Part shown: positions 7,960-16,277 of the stretch, piece by piece
Numbering within the stretch: position 1 is the first letter of the stretch
Layout: every line of letters starts with the position of its first letter
Assembly (NCBI RefSeq): GCF_016937515.1
Contig: NZ_JAFHKM010000002.1
Span: forward strand, 5,017,001 to 5,081,000
From: Cohnella algarum
GTDB lineage: Bacteria > Bacillota > Bacilli > Paenibacillales > Paenibacillaceae
Direction of reading: 5' to 3'
DNA: 64,000 nucleotides
Translations under genes and position numbers: made by a program
Notes under the pieces: generated by a model
Database searches by the model: none
Seen by the model: only the letters and a program-made list of their open reading frames with translations
What the model was told of the DNA's origin: nothing

Positions 7960-8862
7960 ATGACCGTTCATCGCCCGATCCACGTCACGCCCGGGTCGCT
8001 GTTTTTCGCGCCCGAGCTTCCCATACACGCCAACCGCGCGACCGAATCGTTTCAGCTTCAGGAGCATACCCACGACTTTATCGAAATTTGCATCGTCGCG
8101 GAAGGAGAAGGCGAGCACTATATCGACGGCACCCATTTCAAGGTGGCGAGGGGCGACCTTTTCTATATTCCGGTCGGGGTTTCCCACGTGTTTCGCCCGC
8201 GGTCCGCTGCGTCCGACAAACGTCTTTTCGTTTACAATTGCGTATTCGCGAGCTCCGTTATGGAAGACGTCTTTCGCCTGTTTCCGCTCGAGCGCGGCAT
8301 GCGGACTTTTTTCGGGGAGTTGGAGGAGAAAAAGCGGTGGATCGCGCTTCGCGACGCGGCCGGGGAAGCCGAACGAACGCTGCAGCGGCTTTTCGTGGAA
8401 TCGAAGCAGCGGGCGGAAGGCTACTCCGCCCGCCTGTACGCGGGGCTGATCGAGCTGCTCGTGTTCGTTTACCGGCGCAGCCGTTCGGGCGCCTCGAGCG
8501 CCGCCTCCCGCGAGGAGGGCGGGATTCGCGAGCTGCTCGGCCGCATCGACCGCGACTGCGCCCGGACGTTCCGGGCCGGGGACATCGCGGCCGAGCTGGG
8601 CGTCAGCGTCCGGCAGCTGCAAAGGCTCGTCAAGTCGGCGTCCGGCATGTCGCTCGGCGCGTATGTTCAGGAGGCGCGAATCAAGGAAAGCTGCCGGCTG
8701 CTGGGCGAAACCGCGGACAAAATCGGCGCGATCGCGGCGGCCGTCGGCTATCAGGATTTGAAGTTCTTCAACCGGTTGTTCAAGCAAAGGACGGGAATGA
8801 CCCCGCGGGAATACCGGAGGAGATCGGGCAAGACGGCGGCGCACGGCGACAGAGGGGAATGA
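7960..8862 (+). CDS. AraC family transcriptional regulator with N-terminal cupin
   Basis: A 300-residue regulator: an N-terminal cupin sensor (HTHDFIEICIVAEGEGEHY and RGDLFYIPVGVSHVFRP) and a C-terminal double helix-turn-helix (AAELGVSVRQLQRLVKSASG, then IAAAVGYQDLKFFNRLFKQR followed by GMTPREYRR). The ATG at 7960 follows AGGAGG by 11 nt. It is divergent from the truncated GH78-like gene, the usual arrangement for an AraC activator of a glycoside-utilisation operon. Its target operon appears dead, so the regulator may survive without its original job or may control genes elsewhere. Confidence 0.92.
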   Translation: MTVHRPIHVTPGSLFFAPELPIHANRATESFQLQEHTHDFIEICIVAEGEGEHYIDGTHFKVARGDLFYIPVGVSHVFRPRSAASDKRLFVYNCVFASSVMEDVFRLFPLERGMRTFFGELEEKKRWIALRDAAGEAERTLQRLFVESKQRAEGYSARLYAGLIELLVFVYRRSRSGASSAASREEGGIRELLGRIDRDCARTFRAGDIAAELGVSVRQLQRLVKSASGMSLGAYVQEARIKESCRLLGETADKIGAIAAAVGYQDLKFFNRLFKQRTGMTPREYRRRSGKTAAHGDRGE

Positions 8863-8920
8863 CGCGGACGGAGAAACTTGTCCCGTTTCCAACGCATCAT
8901 CTTCGGCTGTCAAAAACGAA

Positions 8921-8950
8921 TTGGCTGCGCTATTAAGTCTATGATATAAT
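8921..8950 (+). promoter_or_regulatory. sigma-A type promoter for the BtrH-like gene
   Basis: TTGGCT (8921-8926) and a consensus TATAAT (8945-8950) are separated by 18 bp, in an AT-rich stretch about 57 bp upstream of the proposed CTG start at 9007. The AT-rich tail (8951-8975) contrasts with the G+C-rich surroundings. Confidence 0.6.
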
Positions 8951-9006
8951 TATGGATAATTATTATATTTATACCCTTTATTCCCATTCATAAGGAGTGG
9001 TGTCGT

Positions 9007-10014
9007 CTGCAAAATAAACTGCCGCTGGGCGAATCGCCGATCATCGGGTACCAATACCAGGCCTATTCCCTTATGATCAGCTCCATGCACCCTTCTTTTT
9101 GGGGATGGTTTTGCTGCAACTATTTGCAACTTCGAATCAGGCCGAATGAGCGTCCGTTTAAATTACACCTTTATAAGTTCGGCGAAAACGGGTATAACAC
9201 TCCGTTCTTAGAAGACTTATACCTTCCGAAAACACTGATTCTAAGGTACGTCGCTCCAATCCCGTTCCTTCTGGATCAGTTGTCCGACAGTCGCTACGTC
9301 ATGACCTTCGTAGACGAATATTATATCCCTCATAGGGCGGCCTATCGGAAATTTCACCATAACCATGACATTTTGATATACGGATTCGACCGCGAACGGA
9401 AAGTCTTTTACGTTGCCGGCTATAATGAAAATCGAAGACTCGCCTTTACGGAAGTCGGTTTTTCCGAGTTCGAACGGGCTCTTCACATCGGCGTTTCGGA
9501 AGGGGCGTTGGGGAAATGGACGAACGGGTTGCATTTATGGAAGCTACGCTTGGATGGGGAGTTCACCCCGAATTTGAAAACGATTGCAGAGCTGATGGAA
9601 GATTATTTATTTTCCCGCAACACCTCTCTTCGCTACCGCTTGTACCCGGATTCGAGCGAGGATATCTTCGGGATCGGTACGTATTCTTGCATTTTGGATT
9701 ACCTGTCGAAAATAACCGGGAAAGAGGATATGGATATTCGCGTTTTTCATACCTTTTACGAGCACAAGAAAAGCATGGTCATCCGACTCGGCCGCCTGAA
9801 GGACGTCTTTGGAGCGGCGATCGAAGCCGAAACGATCGAAGCTTTCCGATCCATCGAAAAGCAAGCCCTCATCGTCCGAAATCTTGGCTTGAAATATGAG
9901 TTCAACGGAGACAAAAAAGCGATTGACCGCATGGCAGGAATCGTGAGGCAAATTCGATCGGAAGAGGAACGGATTTGGAGCTTGGCGGTCGAACAGATCA
10001 AACGACTCCTATAA
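9007..10014 (+). CDS. BtrH N-terminal-like (C39-peptidase-fold-like) protein, proposed CTG start
   Basis: A 335-residue protein whose strongest motif, VDEYYIPHRAAYRKF followed by HHNHDILIYGFD, resembles the BtrH N-terminal family. BtrH moves an acyl group from an acyl carrier protein to an aminoglycoside in butirosin biosynthesis. The first ATG (9073) is probably too late: the frame is open upstream, AAGGAG (8992-8997) lies nine bases before a CTG at 9007, and the extra residues (LQNKLPLGESPIIGYQYQ) align with the N-terminus of the homologue at 28497-29542. It faces a biosynthetic cluster that contains an ACP. Acyl transfer is inferred from distant similarity only. Confidence 0.7.
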   Translation: MQNKLPLGESPIIGYQYQAYSLMISSMHPSFWGWFCCNYLQLRIRPNERPFKLHLYKFGENGYNTPFLEDLYLPKTLILRYVAPIPFLLDQLSDSRYVMTFVDEYYIPHRAAYRKFHHNHDILIYGFDRERKVFYVAGYNENRRLAFTEVGFSEFERALHIGVSEGALGKWTNGLHLWKLRLDGEFTPNLKTIAELMEDYLFSRNTSLRYRLYPDSSEDIFGIGTYSCILDYLSKITGKEDMDIRVFHTFYEHKKSMVIRLGRLKDVFGAAIEAETIEAFRSIEKQALIVRNLGLKYEFNGDKKAIDRMAGIVRQIRSEEERIWSLAVEQIKRLL

Positions 10015-10033
10015 CGTATGTTTCGCTTTTTAC

Positions 10034-10087
10034 AAAAATAGGCTCCCCATACCGCAACAGGTTTCACCTGTCTGGCGTCAGGGGAGC
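10034..10087 (-). terminator. hairpin terminator after hisD-like gene
   Basis: GCTCCCC (10042-10048) pairs with GGGGAGC (10081-10087) around a second small stem (ACAGGT/ACCTGT, 10057-10071). On the minus strand the hairpin is followed by TATTTTTG, so it should end the leftward hisD-like transcript. It also lies downstream of the rightward BtrH-like gene but has no T run in that direction. Confidence 0.6.
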
Positions 10088-10141
10088 GTATCGCCTGCGT
10101 TTAGGACAATCCTTCAATTGATACCGAAGCCGGACTGGTAT

Positions 10142-11470
10142 TCACGACGAAGGGGCTTTCGTCAAGCGAATCTCCGCCGCTTTCACATGGGCGGGCAACT
10201 GTTCGTAAGTCCCCAGCTCCTTGATGATCGGATAAATTTCCCTCAAGGCGTCGTGGCTCAATTTCCCGATCGTCGAATATTTGATCATATCCTTCGCGGT
10301 GATTCCGGAGAAAATCCGCGCGTAGTGGTTGGTCGGCAGCACCGCCGTTATGCCGATTCCGTAATTCGCCGCGGAGAAAGGCGTGTTGTCGCCGATCAGA
10401 ATTTCTCCCGCATTGCGGATTCGGCCGACAAGCTCCCGTTCCGCATCCTTGTCGCAGACGATCATCAAATGTTCCGGCGCGAACCAGTCCACGAATTCGC
10501 ATGCCTGCCGCATATCCGGCGCGACCACGATCGCTCCCTTGCCTTCGGGGCCGAAGACGCGGCGCAGAAATTCCTTGCGCTTCTCTTCGAACTCGTCGAT
10601 GCATGACCCAAGCAGCGCTTCGACCTTCTGCGCAAGGGACGAAGAGTTCGTCACGAGAATGGACGACGAATCGGGGCCGTGCTCCCCTTCGTTGATCAGA
10701 TCGTAAGCGACCTTCAGCGGATCGGCGGTTTCGTCGGCCAGGATCATGCATTCCGTCGGGCCGATGCCGAGCACGCTTTTTTTGCCGTAGGTCATGGCCA
10801 CGCTCATCGCGGCCGCGATCCCGCCGGGTCCGGGACCGAAGATGCCGTCGACCTCCGGTATGGATTCGGTTCCTTGAGCGAATCCCGCGATGATCGACAC
10901 GCCGTTCCCGATGACGAACGAGTCCGCCCCGGCCAGCTTCGCGGCCGCCACCGTGCCGGGATCGCCGTTGCCGTCCTTAAGCGGCGGCATGCCGACGACA
11001 ATGTTCGGGACCCCCGCCGCTTTGGCGGCGACGACCAGCATGATCGCGGTGGAGACCAGCGGACCTTTTCGGGCGGGAATCCAGATTCCGACCGATTGCA
11101 GCGGCCGGACGTTCTCGCCGATCACCGTGCCGGGCCGAATTTCCTTCTCCCAGGATTCGGGCAGAAGGGCCAAGTTCGCCTCCCGAACGTTGCGAATGGC
11201 GTGGTCGATCGCGGAACGGAGCGACGGCGAAAGCGATTCGACGCTCTGCCGGACGAATGCCTCCGAAAGAACGATCCGGTCGATCGCCACTTCGTCGAAC
11301 TTCCGGGTCATCTCGAACACCGCGCGGTCGCCGTTCGCTCCGACATCGTCGAAAATGGCTTTGATTCCGTTCAGATCGTCTCTGTTGAACAGGGTTTTAT
11401 GTTTTTTGAATCGTTCGGCCAACGCTTCTTGCTCGGCAGGAATGCCGTAGATCAGACTTTCTTTTGGCAT
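10142..11470 (-). CDS. histidinol dehydrogenase family enzyme with altered metal ligands
   Basis: A 442-residue member of the HisD family, which oxidises alcohols to acids in two NAD-dependent steps. The general base pair is present (APEHL, Glu333-His334), as are two of the four zinc-ligand positions (His264 in EHGPD; His428 in LPAHVKAAEIR). By alignment to E. coli HisD from memory, the ligand Gln259 is Glu261 here and Asp360 is Asn369 (SAANYGIG instead of the usual GDYxxG). No other his gene is nearby, so histidine synthesis is unlikely; a cluster-specific alcohol substrate is more plausible. The promoter and inverted repeat upstream suggest separate transcription from the cupin gene. Confidence 0.85.
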   Translation of the reverse strand: MPKESLIYGIPAEQEALAERFKKHKTLFNRDDLNGIKAIFDDVGANGDRAVFEMTRKFDEVAIDRIVLSEAFVRQSVESLSPSLRSAIDHAIRNVREANLALLPESWEKEIRPGTVIGENVRPLQSVGIWIPARKGPLVSTAIMLVVAAKAAGVPNIVVGMPPLKDGNGDPGTVAAAKLAGADSFVIGNGVSIIAGFAQGTESIPEVDGIFGPGPGGIAAAMSVAMTYGKKSVLGIGPTECMILADETADPLKVAYDLINEGEHGPDSSSILVTNSSSLAQKVEALLGSCIDEFEEKRKEFLRRVFGPEGKGAIVVAPDMRQACEFVDWFAPEHLMIVCDKDAERELVGRIRNAGEILIGDNTPFSAANYGIGITAVLPTNHYARIFSGITAKDMIKYSTIGKLSHDALREIYPIIKELGTYEQLPAHVKAAEIRLTKAPSS

Positions 11471-11509
11471 GGATCGACTTCTCCAATCGCGGCGATTTGA
11501 ATTCCTGTA

Positions 11510-11556
11510 TAACTTTTACATAAGTTAATTATATTGCCGATTCTTCCGCCAGTAAA
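11510..11556 (-). promoter_or_regulatory. promoter and inverted repeat upstream of hisD-like gene
   Basis: On the minus strand TTTACT (11551-11556) and TATAAT (11528-11533) are 17 bp apart. Immediately downstream is an inverted repeat, TAACTT/AAGTTA with a 6-bp centre (11510-11527), placed where a repressor would block transcription of the gene starting at 11470. No DNA-binding partner is evident next to it. Confidence 0.5.
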
Positions 11557-11592
11557 GCGCCCGGAGGCGATCCGCGGCGTTTTTTGCACCAT

Positions 11593-11964
11593 CTAGCTTC
11601 GGTTCGTCAGTTTCTCCAGGTCCTCGCGAAAGCGAACGTCTTCCGCGTCCGATTCGACGACGTCCTCGGGATCGTAGCGGGGAAAGAGGATCGACAGAAT
11701 GGCCGCGCTCTCCTTCTTGAAATTGATAAAACCGTGCGGAACGCCGCGCGGGACTTTAAAGACGTCGCCCTTCTCGAAATCGTGCCTGACGCCGTCGATA
11801 TAATAGGAAATTTCGCCTTTGATCAATACGTAAACCTCGTCCGTTTTGTGGTGAATGACGGGTTTATAGCGGGCCAACGGTTCGATCTCGACCAGATCGA
11901 TCACGCCGCCCTCGAAGCGAAACACCGTTTCATAGGCAAGCAAATCGGGGATGACCGTCTTCAT
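11593..11964 (-). CDS. small cupin-domain protein
   Basis: A 123-residue single cupin: the metal-site region reads KPVIHHKTDEVYVLIKGE (two His and a Glu of motif 1) and motif 2 reads KGDVFKVPRGVPHGFIN. Start ATG at 11964 is preferred, with AAAGGG nine bases upstream; a GTG at 11982 would overlap that site. It follows the glycosyltransferase gene by 41 nt at the downstream end of the cluster. Cupins of this type act as sugar or small-molecule isomerases, dioxygenases or sensors. The sequence does not say which. Confidence 0.85.
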   Translation of the reverse strand: MKTVIPDLLAYETVFRFEGGVIDLVEIEPLARYKPVIHHKTDEVYVLIKGEISYYIDGVRHDFEKGDVFKVPRGVPHGFINFKKESAAILSILFPRYDPEDVVESDAEDVRFREDLEKLTNRS

Positions 11965-12005
11965 TGCGTTCAACCCTTTCACTGGATTAGCGCTTTGGCA
12001 ACCCG

Positions 12006-13268
12006 TTATGTTTTCGCGGCCGGCGCGAACAGGCCGAGCACATGCTTGGCGACGGTTTCCGCTCCGTCGTTTCCGAGCGCATGCATGAAAGACTGCCGCT
12101 TGGACAGAACGGCGTCCTCCCGGCTTGTGCCCACCAATCGTTCAAAACCGTTCCGTACGGATTGCCGAAAGGATTTCCCCCGCAAGGCTTCTTCGAGCAT
12201 GCGGAGAAGCCGCCCCGTTCCCTCGATTTCCCCGTGGCGCGCCGTTTCGCGGCAGATTTCCTCGAATCCCTCCGTTACAGCCAGACGGTCCGCCAGCCCG
12301 GCATCGATAACGGCTCTCGTCTGCAGCACCTGGCTGTAGTTGGTCGGCGGCAGCAATAACGTCGGGATTCCGAGACCGAACGTTTCATAGATCGAAGTCA
12401 AGCCGGGGACGATGGCAATATAGTCGCTATTCTTCAACTGTTCCATGAAGGCGGAATGCGGGAAGCGGGCCGCCGTTAACGACGTTTGGCCGGCCTTGCG
12501 CGCAGGGATGATCGTTTGCAGCTTTTCCGGGCCGCAGATCAACACCTCGTCCAGCCCCGCGCCGCGGGCGGCCTCCCAGCCGATTTCGGCAATCTGGCGG
12601 GCGTATTCGACCAGCGCTTCCTCTCTCGTGTCCGGATTGAACAATCCGCCGGTGCTGATGAGCAGCCTTCTTCTCCGGTCGGCGCCGGGTCGCGGTCTCT
12701 CCAGAAGATGCCGATCGAGCAGCGGGGCGATTCGAATCGGATTGCGGATCGAGGGGTCGACCGGGAAATCGGTCAAATAAGCCTGCATCAAAAATTTGTC
12801 CGCGCCGGCGAGCAAATCCTGCGGCCGCTTTATCTGCGCAAGGCGGGCTTCGTTATCGTACAAACCGCGGATCGAATCGATCTGGGATTCGATCTCGGGA
12901 TGCATCCAGGGCAAAATATCCACATATACGACCGGCACCCGCCGCTGCTTTGCAAAAATCGCCAAGACCGGGTTCGTGTTGACCAGCGCCAATGAGGCGC
13001 GCGAAACGACGTCCTGGATTTGTTCAAGCGCGGAGAAGCTCTCGGTATTGACCTCGACGATACGGTCGATGGCCGGATGACCTTGCAAAAATTCCAATGA
13101 GCTTCCCGTTCCGAGAAACACGATGTCGAACGATCGCTTTTCCGCGCCAATCGCATCGAGTATCGTGGAAACGGTCGAAGCCGGACCGTAGCAGTAGGAG
13201 CAAGCATCGACCAGGATATAGTCCGACGGCGCGGCGTCCGGCAATCTTCCGGCTGACAATGGCTTCAC
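12006..13268 (-). CDS. GT-B glycosyltransferase, cytosylglucuronate-synthase-like
   Basis: About 420 residues. The fold is two-domain GT-B: an N-terminal acceptor half (DYILVDACSYCYGPASTVST) and a C-terminal donor-binding half (LLISTGGLFNPDTREEALVE, then IAIVPGLTSIYETFGLGIP and TLLLPPTNYSQVLQTRAV). The donor half recalls the glycosyltransferases that make cytosylglucuronate in blasticidin S and mildiomycin pathways (BlsD/MilC), though this is remembered resemblance, not a computed match. GTG at 13268 is the likely start, with GGGGAG seven bases before it; the frame is open further upstream only because it overlaps the radical SAM gene. A radical SAM gene directly upstream (23-nt gap) strengthens the parallel. 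Confidence 0.75.
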   Translation of the reverse strand: MKPLSAGRLPDAAPSDYILVDACSYCYGPASTVSTILDAIGAEKRSFDIVFLGTGSSLEFLQGHPAIDRIVEVNTESFSALEQIQDVVSRASLALVNTNPVLAIFAKQRRVPVVYVDILPWMHPEIESQIDSIRGLYDNEARLAQIKRPQDLLAGADKFLMQAYLTDFPVDPSIRNPIRIAPLLDRHLLERPRPGADRRRRLLISTGGLFNPDTREEALVEYARQIAEIGWEAARGAGLDEVLICGPEKLQTIIPARKAGQTSLTAARFPHSAFMEQLKNSDYIAIVPGLTSIYETFGLGIPTLLLPPTNYSQVLQTRAVIDAGLADRLAVTEGFEEICRETARHGEIEGTGRLLRMLEEALRGKSFRQSVRNGFERLVGTSREDAVLSKRQSFMHALGNDGAETVAKHVLGLFAPAAKT

Positions 13269-13291
13269 CTTCCCTCTCCCCGATCCGGGCT

Positions 13292-14233
13292 TCAATCGAC
13301 CTTTCGGATAAGCGGCAGCGGGTTTTCGTAGTTCCAGATTTTCGAGAACGAGACCGACATGCACTCTTCGCATGTCGGATGCTTTTTGTAATCGTTGCCG
13401 AACGCGGCTCTGGCTTCCGAGGACAGGATTTCCTCCAGCGGCTGCTCGCTTAAATCGCCGTAGACGATGTCGTCGTCCGACGACATGACGCAGCAGGGAG
13501 TCACCTTGCCGTCCATCAGGACGTACAAGCCGTTGTTTACCCAAGGGCACCGGTGCTGCTGCGCGATATCGAAAGGAGCGTAAATATCGAGCCGTCCGTA
13601 TTTCAGTCGCAGCAGCTTGACCTCATGGCCTAAACCCTCGCGCTGCCGGGCGGTTAAGTTCCCGTCCACCCCTTCCATCGGATAGAGCGGAATGAACTGA
13701 ATCCCGCTGCATCCCGATCGGGCCGCGAACATGCACAGCGGCTCCAATTCCTCGATCGTCCGTCCGGAAACGACGGCGTTCAGAACCACGTTCAGCCGCG
13801 GATTGATGTCCTTGAAAGCCCGGATGTTTTCCGCGATCCTGTCCAGGCTCCCGCCGATGCGAACGGTTTTCCAATATTCCGGCTTCAGGCTGTCCACGCT
13901 AACGTACAACACGTCCGTCATCGGCAATAGGTTCGGGACCCGCCGATTCATCACCATCCCGTTCGTCACGAGCTGCACCGATAAATGCGGCATGCCGCTC
14001 TTCAACAACGAAACCATGTCCAGCAAATGCGGATACAGGAACGGTTCTCCGAATCCCTGGATGAGAACTTGCCGAAGCTCGGGCAGCTTCCCGAGCTCGA
14101 ACACGATCCTCTCCATAAGCGGCTTGTCCATATGGTCGACGCTGTCGCCGTAAACGAGCGTTCGGGCGCAGTACGTGCATTTCAGGTTGCACGCCTTGGT
14201 AGGCTCGATTTGAACCCAATGAATGTGCCGCAT
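13292..14233 (-). CDS. radical SAM/SPASM-like enzyme
   Basis: A 313-residue radical SAM protein. CNLKCTYC (Cys15, Cys19, Cys22) binds the [4Fe-4S]-SAM cluster; VLIQGFGEPFLYPH is the GGE-like SAM region. The C-terminus has a SPASM/twitch-type Cys set (HRCPWVNNG, TPCCVMSS, HPTCEECMSV) with the typical GDLSEQPLEEI linker, implying an auxiliary cluster. GGAGGG seven bases before the ATG fixes the start. It lies between a glycosyltransferase and an acetolactate-synthase-like gene. In blasticidin-type pathways a radical SAM enzyme decarboxylates the glycosylated nucleoside (BlsE), a possible parallel; epimerisation or dehydrogenation are alternatives. Confidence 0.88.
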   Translation of the reverse strand: MRHIHWVQIEPTKACNLKCTYCARTLVYGDSVDHMDKPLMERIVFELGKLPELRQVLIQGFGEPFLYPHLLDMVSLLKSGMPHLSVQLVTNGMVMNRRVPNLLPMTDVLYVSVDSLKPEYWKTVRIGGSLDRIAENIRAFKDINPRLNVVLNAVVSGRTIEELEPLCMFAARSGCSGIQFIPLYPMEGVDGNLTARQREGLGHEVKLLRLKYGRLDIYAPFDIAQQHRCPWVNNGLYVLMDGKVTPCCVMSSDDDIVYGDLSEQPLEEILSSEARAAFGNDYKKHPTCEECMSVSFSKIWNYENPLPLIRKVD

Positions 14234-14263
14234 CCATGATCCCTCCTTCTCCCGGGAACGCGT

Positions 14264-15994
14264 CTATTTGACCAGCTTCGATCCGAGCGATTGAGGCGGC
14301 TTCGCCTGCGGATCGACAAGCAATTCGACGAGATAAGGACCGTCGGTTCGCTTTGCCCGGAGAAGCGCCTCGACGAATTCCGTCTCCGAAACGGCTTTTG
14401 CGGCCGGGATCTTCATGGCGTTCGTCAGCTGCACGAAGTCGATATCGGGCATGTCGGTCCCGACGTATTCTTCATTGAAGATGTCCCGCTGCCAATGCAT
14501 CTGGGTCCCGTATCCTTTATTGTTAAACACGATCCAGACGCACGGAAGGCCGTACTGCACCGCGCAACTGATCTCCTGCAGGTTCATCATGAACCCGCCG
14601 TCGCCGCATACCGAGTAAGCTTTCCCGCTGCCTTTGAGCACCGACGCGATGCCGACCGCCGCGCCGAGGGAGTAGCCCATCGCGCCCCATCCGTAGTTCA
14701 GGAACAACCGGTTCGGGTGCCGGATCTTCAGCGAAAGCATTCCCCAGTAGGCGTTTTCGCCCGAGTCCAGGATGACCGCGTCGTCGTTGTCCAAATATTC
14801 CGTCAGCAGCGAATACGCCTTTGCCGGATGCAGGTAGTTCGGATCGTTGCGGCTTTCCAGCACCCGGTAAGTCGGATAATAGCCGTGCAGGCTTTTTTGC
14901 TCCCGGATGAACCCGGTCGGATCCTCGAAAGCGAATCGGCTCCGGGCTTCCGGCATCGCCTGCAGCACGTCGGTCAGAGAACCGTGAATGAACAGCCGCG
15001 GCGTCAAATTTCGCCCCAATTCCCTGCGGTCGATATCGACATGGATCAATTTTTTGGCGATTTCTTCGTTCCAGCCCAGCGTCGTCAAATATTGCAGCGA
15101 AATGCCGAGGCCGACGATCAGATCGGACCGCTCGAGCAAATATTGATTCGCGACATCCTGCCCGTAGCACCCGATCATGCCCAGCGACAGCGGATGGGTT
15201 TCGTCTACGATGCCCCTTCCCCCCAGGCTGGTGCATACCGGAATACCGCAGGCTTCCTGCACCTGCCGCAGCCGTTCGACCGCCGTCGGTCCGGCGGCGT
15301 ATACCCCCTGCCCGGCCATCAGCAGCGGGCGCTTGGCCTCTTGAAGAAGGGCGATCAGCCTCCGGATGGCGTCGCCTGCGACGGGCACGTCCGAAATCGG
15401 TTCGTCCAGGACGTCCATTTCGATGCCGGCGTTGCCGGAATCTTCGCACTCGAGCAAAAAATAATCCGTCGGAACGTCCAAATGAACGGGCCCCGGTCGG
15501 CCGCTGGTCGCGATCCGGTACGCTTCCCGGATCGCGCTTTCCGCATCGTCCCCTTTTTTCAGACGATAGCTCGTCTTGCACACGTTCCGGTAAATCCCCA
15601 TAATATCCGGCGACCGGTTGACGCCGGAGCCTTCCTGGATGCCGCCTTTCCCGAGTTCGTCCGAAGCCGCTTGTCCGGTAATGACGATCAGCGGGATCGA
15701 ATCGTAGTACGCTCCCGCGATTCCGGTCAGCAAATTGCTGGCCCCCGGTCCCGACGTGCTGATGCAGCACCCGCAGTTTCGCGTGATTCGGGCGTATCCG
15801 TCCGCCATATAGGCCGCTCCCTGCTCGTTTCGGGCGGCGATCAGCCTTAGCCCGTTTCTTCGGTTGATCGCCTGGAACAAAGGCAGTATGCGCCCTCCGG
15901 ACACCCCGAAAATGGTTCCGATCCCCAGCTCCTCCAACGTCTTCGCCATAATGTCCGAGTTGGTCGTCCTGACGACCGAAGCCGCTTTCATCAT
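14264..15994 (-). CDS. thiamine-diphosphate enzyme, acetolactate-synthase large-subunit-like
   Basis: A 576-residue ThDP enzyme with all three domains of the acetolactate synthase/pyruvate decarboxylase superfamily. The cofactor-activating Glu57 is in ARNEQGAAYMADGYAR, and the ThDP motif runs from GDGG (about 464) to VFNNKGYG. No small regulatory subunit or ilv gene is near, so branched-chain amino-acid synthesis is unlikely. The ACP gene 15 nt upstream suggests the ketol or aldehyde adduct may be made for, or passed to, a carrier-bound intermediate. Both neighbours are on the same strand at gaps of 15-30 nt, so it is within one operon. Confidence 0.88.
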   Translation of the reverse strand: MMKAASVVRTTNSDIMAKTLEELGIGTIFGVSGGRILPLFQAINRRNGLRLIAARNEQGAAYMADGYARITRNCGCCISTSGPGASNLLTGIAGAYYDSIPLIVITGQAASDELGKGGIQEGSGVNRSPDIMGIYRNVCKTSYRLKKGDDAESAIREAYRIATSGRPGPVHLDVPTDYFLLECEDSGNAGIEMDVLDEPISDVPVAGDAIRRLIALLQEAKRPLLMAGQGVYAAGPTAVERLRQVQEACGIPVCTSLGGRGIVDETHPLSLGMIGCYGQDVANQYLLERSDLIVGLGISLQYLTTLGWNEEIAKKLIHVDIDRRELGRNLTPRLFIHGSLTDVLQAMPEARSRFAFEDPTGFIREQKSLHGYYPTYRVLESRNDPNYLHPAKAYSLLTEYLDNDDAVILDSGENAYWGMLSLKIRHPNRLFLNYGWGAMGYSLGAAVGIASVLKGSGKAYSVCGDGGFMMNLQEISCAVQYGLPCVWIVFNNKGYGTQMHWQRDIFNEEYVGTDMPDIDFVQLTNAMKIPAAKAVSETEFVEALLRAKRTDGPYLVELLVDPQAKPPQSLGSKLVK

Positions 15995-16009
15995 TTTCTC
16001 CCGCCCTTT

Positions 16010-16255
16010 CTAATTAAGATAGCGTTCCAGCAGCTCCGTAATTTTACGAACGGTCTCGAAATTCTCGAACAATAAATCCTCGTCTTTTATTTCGATCCCG
16101 TATTTTTCTTCCAGCAGAACGATCATATTGATGATTTTGACGGAGTCCAATCCCATCGAGATCAGGTCGTCTTCCGGATCCAGTCGTCCGCCGGCAACCG
16201 AATCGTCCAAAATGCCGGTCAACATGCCCATAATATCCTCTTTCACGAACATCAA
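16010..16255 (-). CDS. acyl carrier protein
   Basis: An 81-residue acidic four-helix protein with the phosphopantetheine site MGLDSVKII (Ser38) and the helix-3 stretch EEKYGIEIKDEDL typical of discrete carrier proteins. It is separate from fatty-acid synthesis genes and lies between an ABC transporter ATPase and an acetolactate-synthase-like gene, so it probably carries a pathway-specific acyl group. BtrH-like proteins at both ends of the cluster would be natural acceptor-side partners, as in butirosin biosynthesis. No phosphopantetheinyl transferase is in the window, so activation would depend on one encoded elsewhere. Confidence 0.93.
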   Translation of the reverse strand: MMFVKEDIMGMLTGILDDSVAGGRLDPEDDLISMGLDSVKIINMIVLLEEKYGIEIKDEDLLFENFETVRKITELLERYLN

Positions 16256-16277
16256 CGGATTCCACTCCCTCGTCTCT

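Noticed and set aside
7783..8913. N-terminal extension of the GH78-like frame on the minus strand
   Set aside because: It is antisense to the intact AraC gene, and a clear ribosome site and ATG occur at 7782.
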